Positions 35,355 to 45,260 of a DNA stretch of 64,000 bases are shown here, in pieces. This DNA is from Clostridia bacterium. GTDB taxonomy: Bacteria; Bacillota; Clostridia; Oscillospirales; Acutalibacteraceae. Under the pieces are notes generated by a model. The model ran no database searches. It had not been told where the DNA came from and saw only the letters and a list, made by a program, of their open reading frames with translations. How positions within the stretch are numbered: the first letter of the stretch is position 1; every line of letters starts with the position of its first letter. Position numbers and translations under genes: made by a program. The DNA is taken from the NCBI GenBank assembly GCA_017517665.1, contig JAFWYP010000002.1, positions 1-64,000 on the forward strand, read 5' to 3'.

Positions 35355-36607
35355 TGGAAGCAATAATTCTCGCAGGTGGTCTGGGCACACGCCTCAAACC
35401 GTGCGTTGAAAACCTGCCCAAACCTCTTGCGCCGATTGACGGCAAGCCTTTTCTGCGCTATCTGCTTGATTATCTCTATGTAAACGGCGTTCACAGAGCG
35501 ATAATTTCAACGGGCTACAAAGCAGAAACGGTTGAAGAATTCATCGGAAAGTCGCACAGAGGAATGACGGTTGAATACTGCCGCGAAGAGTCTCCACTCG
35601 GTACGGGCGGCGCAATAAAAAAGGCTCTCGGTATGTGCAGAGAAAGCTGTGCCGTTGTTATAAACGGCGACACTTACTTTGACGTAAATCTGCCCGAAAT
35701 GAAGAAATTTCACGATGCTTCGGGATGCGGAATTTCTATTGCCGCAAAATGGATTGAAAACGCCGAAAACTCGGGTCTACTGCAACACGAAGACGGCATG
35801 CTGTGCGGATTTCACGAAAAAGGAATCATGTCAGCAGGTCTTATAAACGGCGGAATTTATTTCATCAATAAAGACGCGCTTGACGGCTTTGCAGATGAGA
35901 AATTTTCTTTTGAAATGCAGATACTTGAAGCGGCTTACTGTCCCGTTGCGGTTTATGAAAGTAACGGATATTTTATAGATATCGGTATCCCCGAAAACTA
36001 CAAAAAGGCTGAAAGAGAAAAAGAAAAGCTTTTCTCAAAAAGAACAAGAAAAGCCGTTTTTCTTGACCGTGACGGCACAATTAATTACGACACGGGTCAT
36101 CTTTACCGCACGGAGGATTTCCGCTTTCTTGAAAATGCCGACAAAGCAATTGCAGAAATAAAAAGCAAAGGATATCTTGCAATAGTCATAACAAATCAGG
36201 CTGGAATCGCAAAGGGTCTTTATACCGCCGAAGATGTTGATATCCTTCATTCATACATAGATTCTCTTCTTTATGAAAACCGCGGTGTTACCGCTGATGC
36301 ATATTATTACTGCCCTCATCATCCCGATGCGGTTGTTGAGGAATTAAAAAAAGAATGCGATTGCAGAAAACCGAATGCGGGACTTATTCTCAAAGCGGTT
36401 TCAGATTTTTCCGATATCGGAATAGAAATCGACCTCAAAAATTCTTTTACCGTCGGTAACAGAAAATCCGATATTCTTGCAGGCATAAACGCAGGCACCG
36501 GTCAGAATATTCTCATCGGAAACGATGAACCCGAAGCAGCCGCAATTGCTTCAGCTCATTATGGCAATCTTTACGATTTTTCACATAAATTTAAGCAGGT
36601 GTTATAG
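35354..36607 (+). CDS. hddC-gmhB: Fusion: sugar-1-phosphate nucleotidyltransferase + GmhB-type heptose bisphosphate phosphatase
   Basis: This 417-aa protein joins two enzymes. Residues 1-226 are a nucleotidyltransferase: LAGGLGTRLKP, GDTYFDVN for metal binding, and IDIGIPENY at the end. From about 232 a HAD domain begins, with FLDRDGTINYD (Asp238, Asp240) and the Cys/His zinc site YYCPHHPD...CDCRKPNAG typical of GmhB. Together with the kinase this covers steps 2-4 of GDP-heptose synthesis (1-kinase, 7-phosphatase, guanylyltransferase). The GDP preference is by homology, not seen. Confidence 0.85.
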   Translation: MEAIILAGGLGTRLKPCVENLPKPLAPIDGKPFLRYLLDYLYVNGVHRAIISTGYKAETVEEFIGKSHRGMTVEYCREESPLGTGGAIKKALGMCRESCAVVINGDTYFDVNLPEMKKFHDASGCGISIAAKWIENAENSGLLQHEDGMLCGFHEKGIMSAGLINGGIYFINKDALDGFADEKFSFEMQILEAAYCPVAVYESNGYFIDIGIPENYKKAEREKEKLFSKRTRKAVFLDRDGTINYDTGHLYRTEDFRFLENADKAIAEIKSKGYLAIVITNQAGIAKGLYTAEDVDILHSYIDSLLYENRGVTADAYYYCPHHPDAVVEELKKECDCRKPNAGLILKAVSDFSDIGIEIDLKNSFTVGNRKSDILAGINAGTGQNILIGNDEPEAAAIASAHYGNLYDFSHKFKQVL

Positions 36608-36608
36608 T

Positions 36609-38531
36609 TTGAAAAACATTTATTTCGTTCAGGCAGGCTTTGCTTTTGACAAATCCGTCTATCTCCCCTATGCAACCGGCACAATCGTTGCATATTGCAA
36701 AAGCCTTCCCGATATCGCAGCTGAATATGATTTCAAGGAGATTATCTTCCGCAGAGATGACATAAACATTATCGTTGACGGAATGGAATCCCCTTATATC
36801 GTTGCGTTTTCAACCTATGTCTGGAATGTTGAATTCAACAAAGCACTTGCAAAAGCGGTTAAAGAAAAATATCCCGATTGCATAATTATTTTCGGCGGTC
36901 ACAGCGTTTCCGAGCGAATGGAATTCCTTGCAAAAGACTATATCGACATTCTGACTCTCGGCGAGGGCGAAGAAGTCACCGCAAATCTTCTCCGTGCACT
37001 GAAAAACGGCGAAAATTTAGGCTCTTGCAACGGTATTGCTTACAGAGATAAAAACGGTAATAACATTCTTACCGATCCGCATTGTCCCGAATCGGTTGAA
37101 AATTATCCTTCGCCTTATCTGACAGGTGTTTTTGATTCAATCATCGAAAAGAATCCCGACACCATGTTTGACACCATAATCGAAACCAACCGAGGCTGCC
37201 CCTATAACTGCGCATACTGCGACTGGAGCAACCATAAAAAGCTCAGACTCTTCCCCATGGAAAAGGTTAAGGGCGAGATAAAGTGGCTCTCCGAACACAA
37301 AATCGAATACTGCTTCTGTGCAGACTCAAATTTCGGCATGTTTGACCGTGATATTGAAATCGCGGAATATATCGTTGAACTCAACAAAAAGACAGGATTC
37401 CCGAAGGTTTTCAGACCTTGCTACGAAAAAAACAGCGCAGAAAGAGTTTTCAACATTTCAAAAGCTCTCAATTCAAGAGGTCTTGATAAAGGCGCAACCA
37501 TGGCATATCAGACACTCTGCGACGATGCACTAAAAAATATCAACCGAAAAAATCTTACCATGGAACATTTTTCGGGTCTTATGGCAGATTACACCAAAGC
37601 AAACATTCCCACTTATTCGGAACTCATTCTCGGTCTGCCGGGCGAAACAACCGAAAGCTTCTGTCAGGGTCTTTGCAAGCTTTTGAGAGCAGGTCAGCAC
37701 AATTCAATCAGCGTTTATTACTGTGAACTGCTTCCCAACGCCCCAATGTGCAGACCCGAATACATGGAAAAATACAAAATCGAACCCATGAAGGTTCAGT
37801 TCAATCATATTCATTCCGCAAGCGGAAAGAAAGACGGCATTCCCGAATACTCATATCTCGTGCGTTCAACAAGCACAATGCCCCGTGACGGCTGGGTATA
37901 TGCAAATCTTTTCTCAATTTGTCTGCAATGCTTCCACAGCCTTGGTCTTCTTCGTTATTTTGCAATATATTCATATTATGAACTCGGCATTGACTACTAT
38001 GATTTTTATAAAGGTCTGCTTGATTTCTGCCTCAATGACAGCGGTCTGACTGGCAGACTTTTCCGTGAAATAAAAGAAAAGCTTGACGGCTCTCTTGAGG
38101 GTGACTGGAATCACAGCAACCCCGTTTTCGGAAACATCACATGGTTTTTTGAAGAGGGTCTGTATCTTGAACTTCTCTACAATTTCGATGAACTGAAGAA
38201 AATTATCGAAAGCTATGTAAAGCCTCTCGGCATAAACGATGATATTTATACCGAGCTTTGCAAATTCCAGCTCAATGCAATCAAGCTTCCGTTTGAAAGC
38301 AGCAAGAAATTTGAATGCGGTTATAATTTCGGCGAATATTTCCGCACCGTAGGTTCAAGTGACGGTGCAACGCTTGAAAAGCAAAATTTGAATTATGTCT
38401 TCATTGCACCGAAAGAATATGATAACTGGGTTGACTTCGCGAAAGAAACCGTCTGGTACGGCCGCCGCAAAGGCGCAACACTTTACACTAACAACACTCA
38501 CTGTTTAATCATCCCGACGAAAGGTTCGTGA
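36609..38531 (+). CDS. B12-binding-like radical SAM protein 1 (subfamily A)
   Basis: This 640-aa protein is the first of six paralogs. Residues 1-150 form a cobalamin-binding-like Rossmann domain (LPYATGTIVAY, FGGHSVS, GEGEE) with no DxHxxG, so any B12 would be bound without a protein His ligand. The radical SAM core has C197, C201 and C204 (RGCPYNCAYC) binding the 4Fe-4S cluster, then GLPGETTESF. A C-terminal domain of about 240 residues is unfamiliar. Subfamily A marks are Asn before RGCP, LFPME, Cys237 before ADSNFG, Cys271, and the ATLYT tail. TTG start: AGGTG lies 7 nt upstream and the length matches the paralogs. It starts one base after the fusion gene. Confidence 0.88.
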   Translation: MKNIYFVQAGFAFDKSVYLPYATGTIVAYCKSLPDIAAEYDFKEIIFRRDDINIIVDGMESPYIVAFSTYVWNVEFNKALAKAVKEKYPDCIIIFGGHSVSERMEFLAKDYIDILTLGEGEEVTANLLRALKNGENLGSCNGIAYRDKNGNNILTDPHCPESVENYPSPYLTGVFDSIIEKNPDTMFDTIIETNRGCPYNCAYCDWSNHKKLRLFPMEKVKGEIKWLSEHKIEYCFCADSNFGMFDRDIEIAEYIVELNKKTGFPKVFRPCYEKNSAERVFNISKALNSRGLDKGATMAYQTLCDDALKNINRKNLTMEHFSGLMADYTKANIPTYSELILGLPGETTESFCQGLCKLLRAGQHNSISVYYCELLPNAPMCRPEYMEKYKIEPMKVQFNHIHSASGKKDGIPEYSYLVRSTSTMPRDGWVYANLFSICLQCFHSLGLLRYFAIYSYYELGIDYYDFYKGLLDFCLNDSGLTGRLFREIKEKLDGSLEGDWNHSNPVFGNITWFFEEGLYLELLYNFDELKKIIESYVKPLGINDDIYTELCKFQLNAIKLPFESSKKFECGYNFGEYFRTVGSSDGATLEKQNLNYVFIAPKEYDNWVDFAKETVWYGRRKGATLYTNNTHCLIIPTKGS

Positions 38532-38535
38532 CTCT

Positions 38536-40470
38536 TTGAAAAGAAATCTTTATTTTTTTCAAGTGAATTATCCTTACGGTAAATCCGCACATCTGCCTTA
38601 TACTGCGGCTCAGATTTCCGCATATGCCTTTGCAGATAATGATGTTGCAGGAAATTACCGCCTTGAAAATATATTTTTCCTGCGCGAATCTGTTGATGAT
38701 ATTCTCAAAAAAATTGCAAATCCGTCTGTTGCGGCATTTTCAACTTATATATGGAACAGCAATTTTAACAAAGAAGTTGCCAGAAGAATAAAAGAAAAAT
38801 ATCCTGATTGCATTGTTATCTTCGGCGGTCATCATGTTGCACCGGGCGGAGATATGCTGAATGATTGTCCCTATATCGACTATCTTCTTCACGGCGAAGG
38901 CGAAATCATATTCCGCAGACTTCTTCGTTCTTTAATCGGACTTGAAAAGACTGAAGAAATCCCCGGCATTTCAATGAGAACAGAGAACGGCATTCTCTCA
39001 AATCCGCAGATGATTTCCGAGGAATGTAATTTCCCCTCCCCGTATCTCAACGGATATTTCGATAAAATTCTTGCAGAAAATCCCGATACCGAATTCATGG
39101 CGCTTATTGAAACATCAAGAGGCTGCCCCAACTCCTGCGCATACTGCGACTGGAGCAACATGAAATCAAAAATCCGCAAATTCCCGATTGAAAGAATTTA
39201 CGGCGAAATAGAATGGCTGGGTAAGAACAAGGTTTACGGTCTCGGCGGTGCGGATTCCAATTTCGGAATGTTTGCACGCGATAAAGAAATAACTCAGAAA
39301 ATCATTGAAGTAAAAGAAAAAACGGGGTATCCCGTTAAGTTTCAGACTTCTTATGCCAAAAACAGCACAAGAACCGTTTTTGATATAGGTATGATGCTTG
39401 AAAAAAGCGGAATGAACAAGGGAATCACCCTTTCATTTCAATCCATGAGCAAAGAAGCTCTTAAAAATATCGGCAGAGAAAACATCAGCATTGAATACTA
39501 TTCGGAGCTGATGAAACTGTATAACGATGCCGGTGTAGCTACATATACCGAGCTTATCATGGGTCTTCCCGGCGAAACATACGAAAGCCTTGCAGACGGC
39601 GTTGACGAGCTTCTCAGACTCGGCCAGCACAATTCAATTTATTTTCACAACTGCGAATGGCTTCCCTGCTCAATCATGGGACAGAAAGACTATGTTGAAA
39701 AATATAAAATAAAGACCTCCCGCATTCCTCTGCATCAGCCTCACAGAGAAACTGACGATGCGAATGAAATACCCGAAGAATCCTTTGTTGTAACGTCAAC
39801 CTATTCGATGACTCCCGATGATTGGAAAAAGATGAATCTTTTTTCCGCCATCGTTCATTCGTGCCATCACATGGGACTTCTTCAATTCTTTGCGCTTTAT
39901 CTTTACAATGAAGGAATCTGTTCATATAAAGAATTCTATTCCTCTCTTCTTGATTTTGCGCTTTTAAATCCCGATACGGTTATCGGCTCTGTTTTTACCG
40001 AAATCGGTGAACTTCTCAACAAGGTAACGGAAGAAAAAGGCACTCTTTGCATCTCAGACGAAAGATTCGGCAAGGTTCAATGGCCTTTTGAGGAATACGC
40101 ATATCTCTGCATGATTTACGAAAACGAAAGATTTTATAATGAAATCACGAAATTTCTTGACCATTTCGGAATTGAAAAAGAAGTATATTCCGAGCTTCTT
40201 AAATTCCAGAGAATCATCATTAAAAGGCCTTTTGATAAACACATCAGTATCTCTTCTTCCTATGATTTCGCCGATTATTTCATGAGGCTTATCGACGGAA
40301 AAGAAGCAACCATCAGAAAAGAAAAAAACAGCATAGAAATTGAAGCAAAGCCTTTTGACTCATGGGCATCATTTGCGAGAGTCGTTGCCTGGTACGGCAG
40401 AAAAGACAGCTTCAGCACCTATATAAGGGCAGCAAGTGTAAACAAGACAAGCATATTTGAAACGGAGTAA
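38536..40470 (+). CDS. B12-binding-like radical SAM protein 2 (subfamily B)
   Basis: A 644-aa paralog; cluster cysteines C197, C201 and C204 in RGCPNSCAYCDWS. It belongs to subfamily B: Ser before RGCP, KFPIE in place of LFPME, Gly instead of Cys before ADSNFG, no second cysteine (FQTSYAKNS), and a divergent tail (AWYGRKDSFSTY). B12-like motifs FGGHHVAPGG and HGEGEI are present. The TTG start follows the previous stop by 4 nt, with an AAAGG about 11 nt ahead. Substrate unknown. Confidence 0.87.
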   Translation: MKRNLYFFQVNYPYGKSAHLPYTAAQISAYAFADNDVAGNYRLENIFFLRESVDDILKKIANPSVAAFSTYIWNSNFNKEVARRIKEKYPDCIVIFGGHHVAPGGDMLNDCPYIDYLLHGEGEIIFRRLLRSLIGLEKTEEIPGISMRTENGILSNPQMISEECNFPSPYLNGYFDKILAENPDTEFMALIETSRGCPNSCAYCDWSNMKSKIRKFPIERIYGEIEWLGKNKVYGLGGADSNFGMFARDKEITQKIIEVKEKTGYPVKFQTSYAKNSTRTVFDIGMMLEKSGMNKGITLSFQSMSKEALKNIGRENISIEYYSELMKLYNDAGVATYTELIMGLPGETYESLADGVDELLRLGQHNSIYFHNCEWLPCSIMGQKDYVEKYKIKTSRIPLHQPHRETDDANEIPEESFVVTSTYSMTPDDWKKMNLFSAIVHSCHHMGLLQFFALYLYNEGICSYKEFYSSLLDFALLNPDTVIGSVFTEIGELLNKVTEEKGTLCISDERFGKVQWPFEEYAYLCMIYENERFYNEITKFLDHFGIEKEVYSELLKFQRIIIKRPFDKHISISSSYDFADYFMRLIDGKEATIRKEKNSIEIEAKPFDSWASFARVVAWYGRKDSFSTYIRAASVNKTSIFETE

Positions 40471-40478
40471 TTCAGAAA

Positions 40479-42404
40479 ATGTTCAGTAACAAGGTTTATC
40501 TGGTTCAGGTTAACGTAACCTATCACGATTTTATCGCCTATCTTCCGTATGCCGCAGGCTGTATCGCCGCATATGCATGGAATGACAGCGAAATCAAAGA
40601 AAGCTTTGAGCTTTCGGATATTCTGTATATGCGACTTACACTTGAAGAGTCGATGGCAAAAATCACAAATCCCGCTGTTGTGGGATTCTCATGTTATGTC
40701 TGGAACATGGAATATAATCTTCGCCTTGCGAAAATGATTAAAGAAAAATATCCGGATTGCATAATTGTTTTTGGCGGTCATAACGTTCCCGATAACACCT
40801 TGCTGCTCGAAAAACACGATTTTATAGATGTGCTTATGCATTCTGAGGGTGAAGAGCCCTTCACATTACTGCTTAAAGCCCTGAAAAACAGCACAGATTT
40901 CTCCTTAATCCCCGATATTTCTTACAGAGATAAGAACGAAATCGTTACAACCGAAAAAAAGCGTGTTTACGATATAACAAACTATCCTTCACCGTATACG
41001 GCAGGTCTTTTTGACCGTATGCTTGAAGAATATCCCACCTTCAATTTTCATGCTACACTTGAAACAAACAGAGGCTGCCCTTACTCCTGCGCTTTTTGTG
41101 ACTGGTGTTTCACAAAGAAAATCCGATTGTTCCCCATGGAAAGGGTAAAGGGCGATATCAAATGGATATCAGAACATAAAATCCCTTATTGTTACTGTGC
41201 AGATGCGAATTTCGGTATAGAAAAAAGGGATATTGAAACAGCGAACTACGTTCTTGAAATGAAAAATAAAAACGGTTATCCTCAGGTATTTAAACCCTGC
41301 TATGCCAAAAACAGCGATGAAACCGTTTTTGAAATAGGAAAAATTCTCAATCACAGCGGGATTGATAAAGGAGTAACCCTGGCTTATCAGTCGCTCAACC
41401 CCAAAACTCTTGAAAACATCGGCAGAAAGAATCTGACTCTTGAACATTATTCGGATTTGACGGCAAAATATGCCGAAGAAAAAATCCCGACTTACACAGA
41501 GCTTATTCTCGGTCTGCCGGGCGAAACATATGAAAGCTTCTGCGAGGGTCTTTGCCGTCTGCTTGAAAACGGACAGCATAACTCAATGACGGTTTATACC
41601 TGTCAGGTTTATTGCAATTCACCTATCGCAAGCAAGGAGTTCGTCGGAAAATATAACATCCGATGGGAGCGTCAGCCTCTTCACGGCATTCATTATCCCG
41701 CTAACTTCAATGGCGTTCAGGAATACTACGACGTTGTTGTCGAAACCAAGGATATGACAAAGGAAATGTGGGTAAAAGCAAATATGTTCTCTGTCTGCCT
41801 TCAGAGCTTCCACCATCTTGGTCTTCTCCGCTGCTTTGCCCTTTATGCAAGACATGAACTCGGCATAAGCTATTACGATTTCTATAACAGACTTCTCGAC
41901 TATATTTTCAGCGATAAAACAAAATATATCTATGAGCTTTTTGAAGAAATCCGTTGGAAAACAGAGCACACCGATGTTTCTGACTGGTGTTATCAGAAAG
42001 ATATATTCAGCAAGGTCGGTTGGTATTTTGAAGAAGGAATTTTCCTCGATTTGATTTATAACAGGGATAAATTCTGGAATGATATTGAAGATTTTACAAA
42101 GTCGCTTGGAATAAAAGAAGAAATCTATAACGAGCTTCTTGAATATCAGAAAAAAATTCTTCGTCTGCCCAATACCGATATCGTTGAAGTTGAGTCGGCA
42201 TATGATTTCTACACATATTTTGAAAATATCTATGACGACCGTTATTCACCTCTTGAAAAGAAAACAACCAGACTTCACATCACTCTTGAAAAGAAAATAG
42301 ACAATTGGGCTGACTATGCAAGAGAGATTATCTGGTTCGGTAAAAGGCGCAGTGCAACGCTTTGTACCAATTCAAGAGAAAAAACAGAAATTTTCTACAC
42401 TTAA
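40479..42404 (+). CDS. B12-binding-like radical SAM protein 3 (subfamily A)
   Basis: A 641-aa subfamily A member: ETNRGCP, LFPMERVKG, Cys240 before ADANFG, Cys274 in FKPCYAKNS, and tail WFGKRRSATLCT. The cluster cysteines are C200, C204 and C207, and an additional cysteine follows at once (CDWC). B12-like FGGHNVP and SEGEE are present; the usual Gly of GEGE is Ser. It starts 8 nt after copy 2. The transcript then meets a 138-nt gap with a new promoter. Confidence 0.87.
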   Translation: MFSNKVYLVQVNVTYHDFIAYLPYAAGCIAAYAWNDSEIKESFELSDILYMRLTLEESMAKITNPAVVGFSCYVWNMEYNLRLAKMIKEKYPDCIIVFGGHNVPDNTLLLEKHDFIDVLMHSEGEEPFTLLLKALKNSTDFSLIPDISYRDKNEIVTTEKKRVYDITNYPSPYTAGLFDRMLEEYPTFNFHATLETNRGCPYSCAFCDWCFTKKIRLFPMERVKGDIKWISEHKIPYCYCADANFGIEKRDIETANYVLEMKNKNGYPQVFKPCYAKNSDETVFEIGKILNHSGIDKGVTLAYQSLNPKTLENIGRKNLTLEHYSDLTAKYAEEKIPTYTELILGLPGETYESFCEGLCRLLENGQHNSMTVYTCQVYCNSPIASKEFVGKYNIRWERQPLHGIHYPANFNGVQEYYDVVVETKDMTKEMWVKANMFSVCLQSFHHLGLLRCFALYARHELGISYYDFYNRLLDYIFSDKTKYIYELFEEIRWKTEHTDVSDWCYQKDIFSKVGWYFEEGIFLDLIYNRDKFWNDIEDFTKSLGIKEEIYNELLEYQKKILRLPNTDIVEVESAYDFYTYFENIYDDRYSPLEKKTTRLHITLEKKIDNWADYAREIIWFGKRRSATLCTNSREKTEIFYT

Positions 42405-42449
42405 AATCATACAGGCAAGCCCGTTGTTATTCATTTTTAGAAAATAATA

Positions 42450-42479
42450 TAGACAACATATATTCTTTTATGGTAAAAT
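42450..42479 (+). promoter_or_regulatory. Internal promoter before radical SAM gene 4
   Basis: TAGACA and TAAAAT, 18 nt apart, with TGG as extended -10. An AGGAGAG ribosome binding site follows before the ATG. I see no terminator after gene 3, so read-through plus boosting is likely. Confidence 0.6.
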
Positions 42480-42542
42480 AAACTCAAACAAATACCCCCT
42501 TAAAACGGCAAACATTCAGGTTTTGTCTTCAGGAGAGAGAAA

Positions 42543-44471
42543 ATGAAAAAGAATATTTATATGGTGCAGGCTTCAAACACCTACACAGGCAACGGTTTCA
42601 AAGCAGCCTATCTTCCGTATGCTGTAGGTTTGCTGGTTGCTTATGCTTTTACCGACGAAAGAATTAAAGAGAATTACGATTTCAAGCGTTTTATTTTCAC
42701 CCGAGAAATAACTGACAATGCGGTTGAAAGTCTCGATAATCCTTCGGTTGTCGGTTTTTCCAACTATATCTGGAACACACGCTACAACCTTGTTCTTGCA
42801 GAAAAAATAAAATCAGAATATCCCGATTGCGTTATCATTTTCGGCGGTCACAATGTTCCTCCCGATAACTCATTCCTCGAAAAATACCCCTTTATTGATT
42901 TTCTTGTTCATGCAGAGGGAGAAGAGGCTTACCGTTCTCTTTTAATTGAACTTCTTAATGAAAATCCCGATTATTCCAAAATAAATAACATTTCCTACCG
43001 CACAAGCAACTCGGAATGCATTAAAAACCCCACGGAAACTCTTTCAAAAACAGACTATCCCTCACCCTATCTCACGGGATTTTTTGATAAGATATTTGAA
43101 GAAAACCCCGATATGCAGCTCGATGCAATTCTCGAAACAAGCAGAGGCTGCCCGAGAAGCTGCGCTTATTGCGACTGGGGATGCAACAGCCAGAAAGTCA
43201 AGCTCTATCCCATTGAGAGAATATTCGCAGAAATAGATTGGATGGCAGAGCATAATGTTAAATTTATCTGGGGTGCTGATGCAAACTTCGGTGCATATGA
43301 CCGTGACATGGAAATTGTTGACTATTTTATAAACGTCAGAGAAAAAACGGGATGTCCCGAGAGACTGCGAATCAATTATTCCATGAAAGACCCTCAGAGA
43401 GTTCTTGATATCAGCAGAAAGCTTGAAAAATACGGACTGAGCAAGGAAGGTGCAACCCTCTCATTCCAGAGTCTCGACCCGACCGTGCTTGAAAATATCG
43501 GAAGACGAAACATGAGCATGGAAAAATTCACAGAGCTTAACGGTCTTTATAAAGCGGAGGGTATAACCACCTATTCCGAGCTGATTCTCGGTCTGCCCGG
43601 CGAAACGTACGAAAGCTTCTGTAAAGGCTTTGGCACATTGCTCGCCGCAGGTCAGCACAGACTTATCACGGTTTATAACTGTGAACTGCTTCCGAATTCT
43701 CCCATGGCTGACCCCGAATATATGAAAAAGCATGGAATCATAACCGCAGAAATTGATTCTCTGCTTGCACATACCGCCGAAGATGATGAAATAACAGAAA
43801 AAACAACTTATGTTATAGGCTCAAACACAATGAGCGTTTCCGAATGGATTGATACCAATATCTTTTCAACCATGACTGAATCATACCATCATCTCGGTAT
43901 ACTCATGCTTATTTCAATTTTCCTTTTCCACGAGCATAAAATACCCTATGAGGATTTCTATAACCGCATCATAGATTTTGCAAAAAGCAATCCCGAGTCC
44001 ATAGCAGGTCAGGCATATGCCAAGCTCTATGAGTTTTATGCGGCAATAGCGCGAAGCGAATCTCCGAAGCTCTACACAAACGAGCTTTTCGGTGATCTGA
44101 CATGGGTTCCCAAAAAGGTTGCCCACCTCGAAACAATTTACCGCATTAATGAATTTTATGATGAAATAAGACCTGTTTTATCGGAAATGTTTGAGGATGA
44201 TGAAATGCTTGAAGAGCTTGTTCTTCTTCAAAAATCCATACTCAAGCTGCCTTACAAAAACAATTTCAGCGTTGATTTCAATTATGACTGGAAGGATTAT
44301 TTTCTGCACACTCTTAATGATAAGTATTCTCCTCTCAAGAAAAAACGCATAAGAGCAAATATAAACAACTCGGTTCACCGTGATAATTGGAAAGACTATG
44401 CTGTTGAATCCGTGTGGTTCGGCAAAAACGGTGTAACATTCAATCGCGGCATAACTTACGAAGATATCTGA
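42543..44471 (+). CDS. B12-binding-like radical SAM protein 4 (subfamily B)
   Basis: A 642-aa subfamily B member: ETSRGCP with cluster cysteines C203, C207 and C210, LYPIE, Gly before ADANFG, LRINYSMKD lacking the second cysteine, and tail WFGKNGVTFN. One extra cysteine lies near the cluster (CDWGC). B12-like FGGHNVPPDNSF and AEGEEAY are present. It is co-transcribed with a glycosyltransferase that begins 11 nt after its stop. Confidence 0.87.
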   Translation: MKKNIYMVQASNTYTGNGFKAAYLPYAVGLLVAYAFTDERIKENYDFKRFIFTREITDNAVESLDNPSVVGFSNYIWNTRYNLVLAEKIKSEYPDCVIIFGGHNVPPDNSFLEKYPFIDFLVHAEGEEAYRSLLIELLNENPDYSKINNISYRTSNSECIKNPTETLSKTDYPSPYLTGFFDKIFEENPDMQLDAILETSRGCPRSCAYCDWGCNSQKVKLYPIERIFAEIDWMAEHNVKFIWGADANFGAYDRDMEIVDYFINVREKTGCPERLRINYSMKDPQRVLDISRKLEKYGLSKEGATLSFQSLDPTVLENIGRRNMSMEKFTELNGLYKAEGITTYSELILGLPGETYESFCKGFGTLLAAGQHRLITVYNCELLPNSPMADPEYMKKHGIITAEIDSLLAHTAEDDEITEKTTYVIGSNTMSVSEWIDTNIFSTMTESYHHLGILMLISIFLFHEHKIPYEDFYNRIIDFAKSNPESIAGQAYAKLYEFYAAIARSESPKLYTNELFGDLTWVPKKVAHLETIYRINEFYDEIRPVLSEMFEDDEMLEELVLLQKSILKLPYKNNFSVDFNYDWKDYFLHTLNDKYSPLKKKRIRANINNSVHRDNWKDYAVESVWFGKNGVTFNRGITYEDI

Positions 44472-44482
44472 TTTAAGAAAGC

Positions 44483-45220
44483 GTGTTCTCATTGTCGGAA
44501 TTTAAAAATGTTTCAATTTTAATAGGTGCCGTAACGGAAACGGAATCGCTGAGAAAAACGGTCGATACCGTTCTCGGCTTATGCAGCCACGATGACCTTG
44601 CGGAAATTATGATTTGCTATCCCGACAGAGTTACCCCCGAATGCCTTGCCGTTATCAATGAACTGACATCCCGAAACGGCGATGTTCCCGTTATTTCATT
44701 TGAGCAGACATTTCCGTTTATGTCCTTTATTGTTGAAATGATTGAAAAAGCAAAAGGTTCGCATTGCATAACGATTGATTCCGACCTTGCTCTTGACATC
44801 ACTCTTATTCCGCAGATGATAGAAGGGGCAAAAAAAGAACCCGACACCATTTTTTCGGCATCGAGGTGGCTGGGCGGAAACAAATTTGAAGGCTACGGTA
44901 AAATCAAAAACACAGTTAACTTTCTTTCGCAGAAATTCCTTTCTGTTCTGTATTCAAGCAATCTCACAGATTTCACCATTCCAATGCAGATTGCCCCTAC
45001 CGAGCTTTACCGTTCAATAAGATTTGAGGTAACAAATTTTGCGTTGCTTCTTGAGATGGTGCTCAAACCACTAAGGCTCGGCACAAAATTCATAGAACTT
45101 CCCACAGACTGCCATTCGCGCAAACAGGGAAAATCCAGCAACTCAACTCTGCAGCTTCTTTCATATCTCAAAGTGGCTTTTCGGGTAAGATTTATGTCGA
45201 AAAGCAAAATACTCAAATAA
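44483..45220 (+). CDS. Family 2-like glycosyltransferase
   Basis: A 245-aa GT-A-fold transferase. SILIGAVTETESLRKTVDTV is the nucleotide-binding start and ITIDSDLALD the metal-binding DxD-like motif. SRWLGGNKFEGYGKIKN and the helical stretch after it resemble dolichyl/polyprenyl-phosphate sugar transferases, but no membrane anchor is obvious. The start could be this GTG or the TTG three codons later; neither has a strong ribosome site. It probably uses the activated sugar made by the locus. Confidence 0.78.
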   Translation: MFSLSEFKNVSILIGAVTETESLRKTVDTVLGLCSHDDLAEIMICYPDRVTPECLAVINELTSRNGDVPVISFEQTFPFMSFIVEMIEKAKGSHCITIDSDLALDITLIPQMIEGAKKEPDTIFSASRWLGGNKFEGYGKIKNTVNFLSQKFLSVLYSSNLTDFTIPMQIAPTELYRSIRFEVTNFALLLEMVLKPLRLGTKFIELPTDCHSRKQGKSSNSTLQLLSYLKVAFRVRFMSKSKILK

Positions 45221-45224
45221 GCTC

Positions 45225-45260
45225 AAAGACTCCCTCACAAAACGTGAGAGAGTCTTTTTT
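45225..45260. terminator. Bidirectional terminator between glycosyltransferase and epimerase
   Basis: GACTC-C-CTCAC/GTGAG-A-GAGTC forms a stem with one mismatch and a 5-nt loop, flanked by AAA and TTTTTT. It separates the convergent genes and overlaps the epimerase stop codon. Confidence 0.8.
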
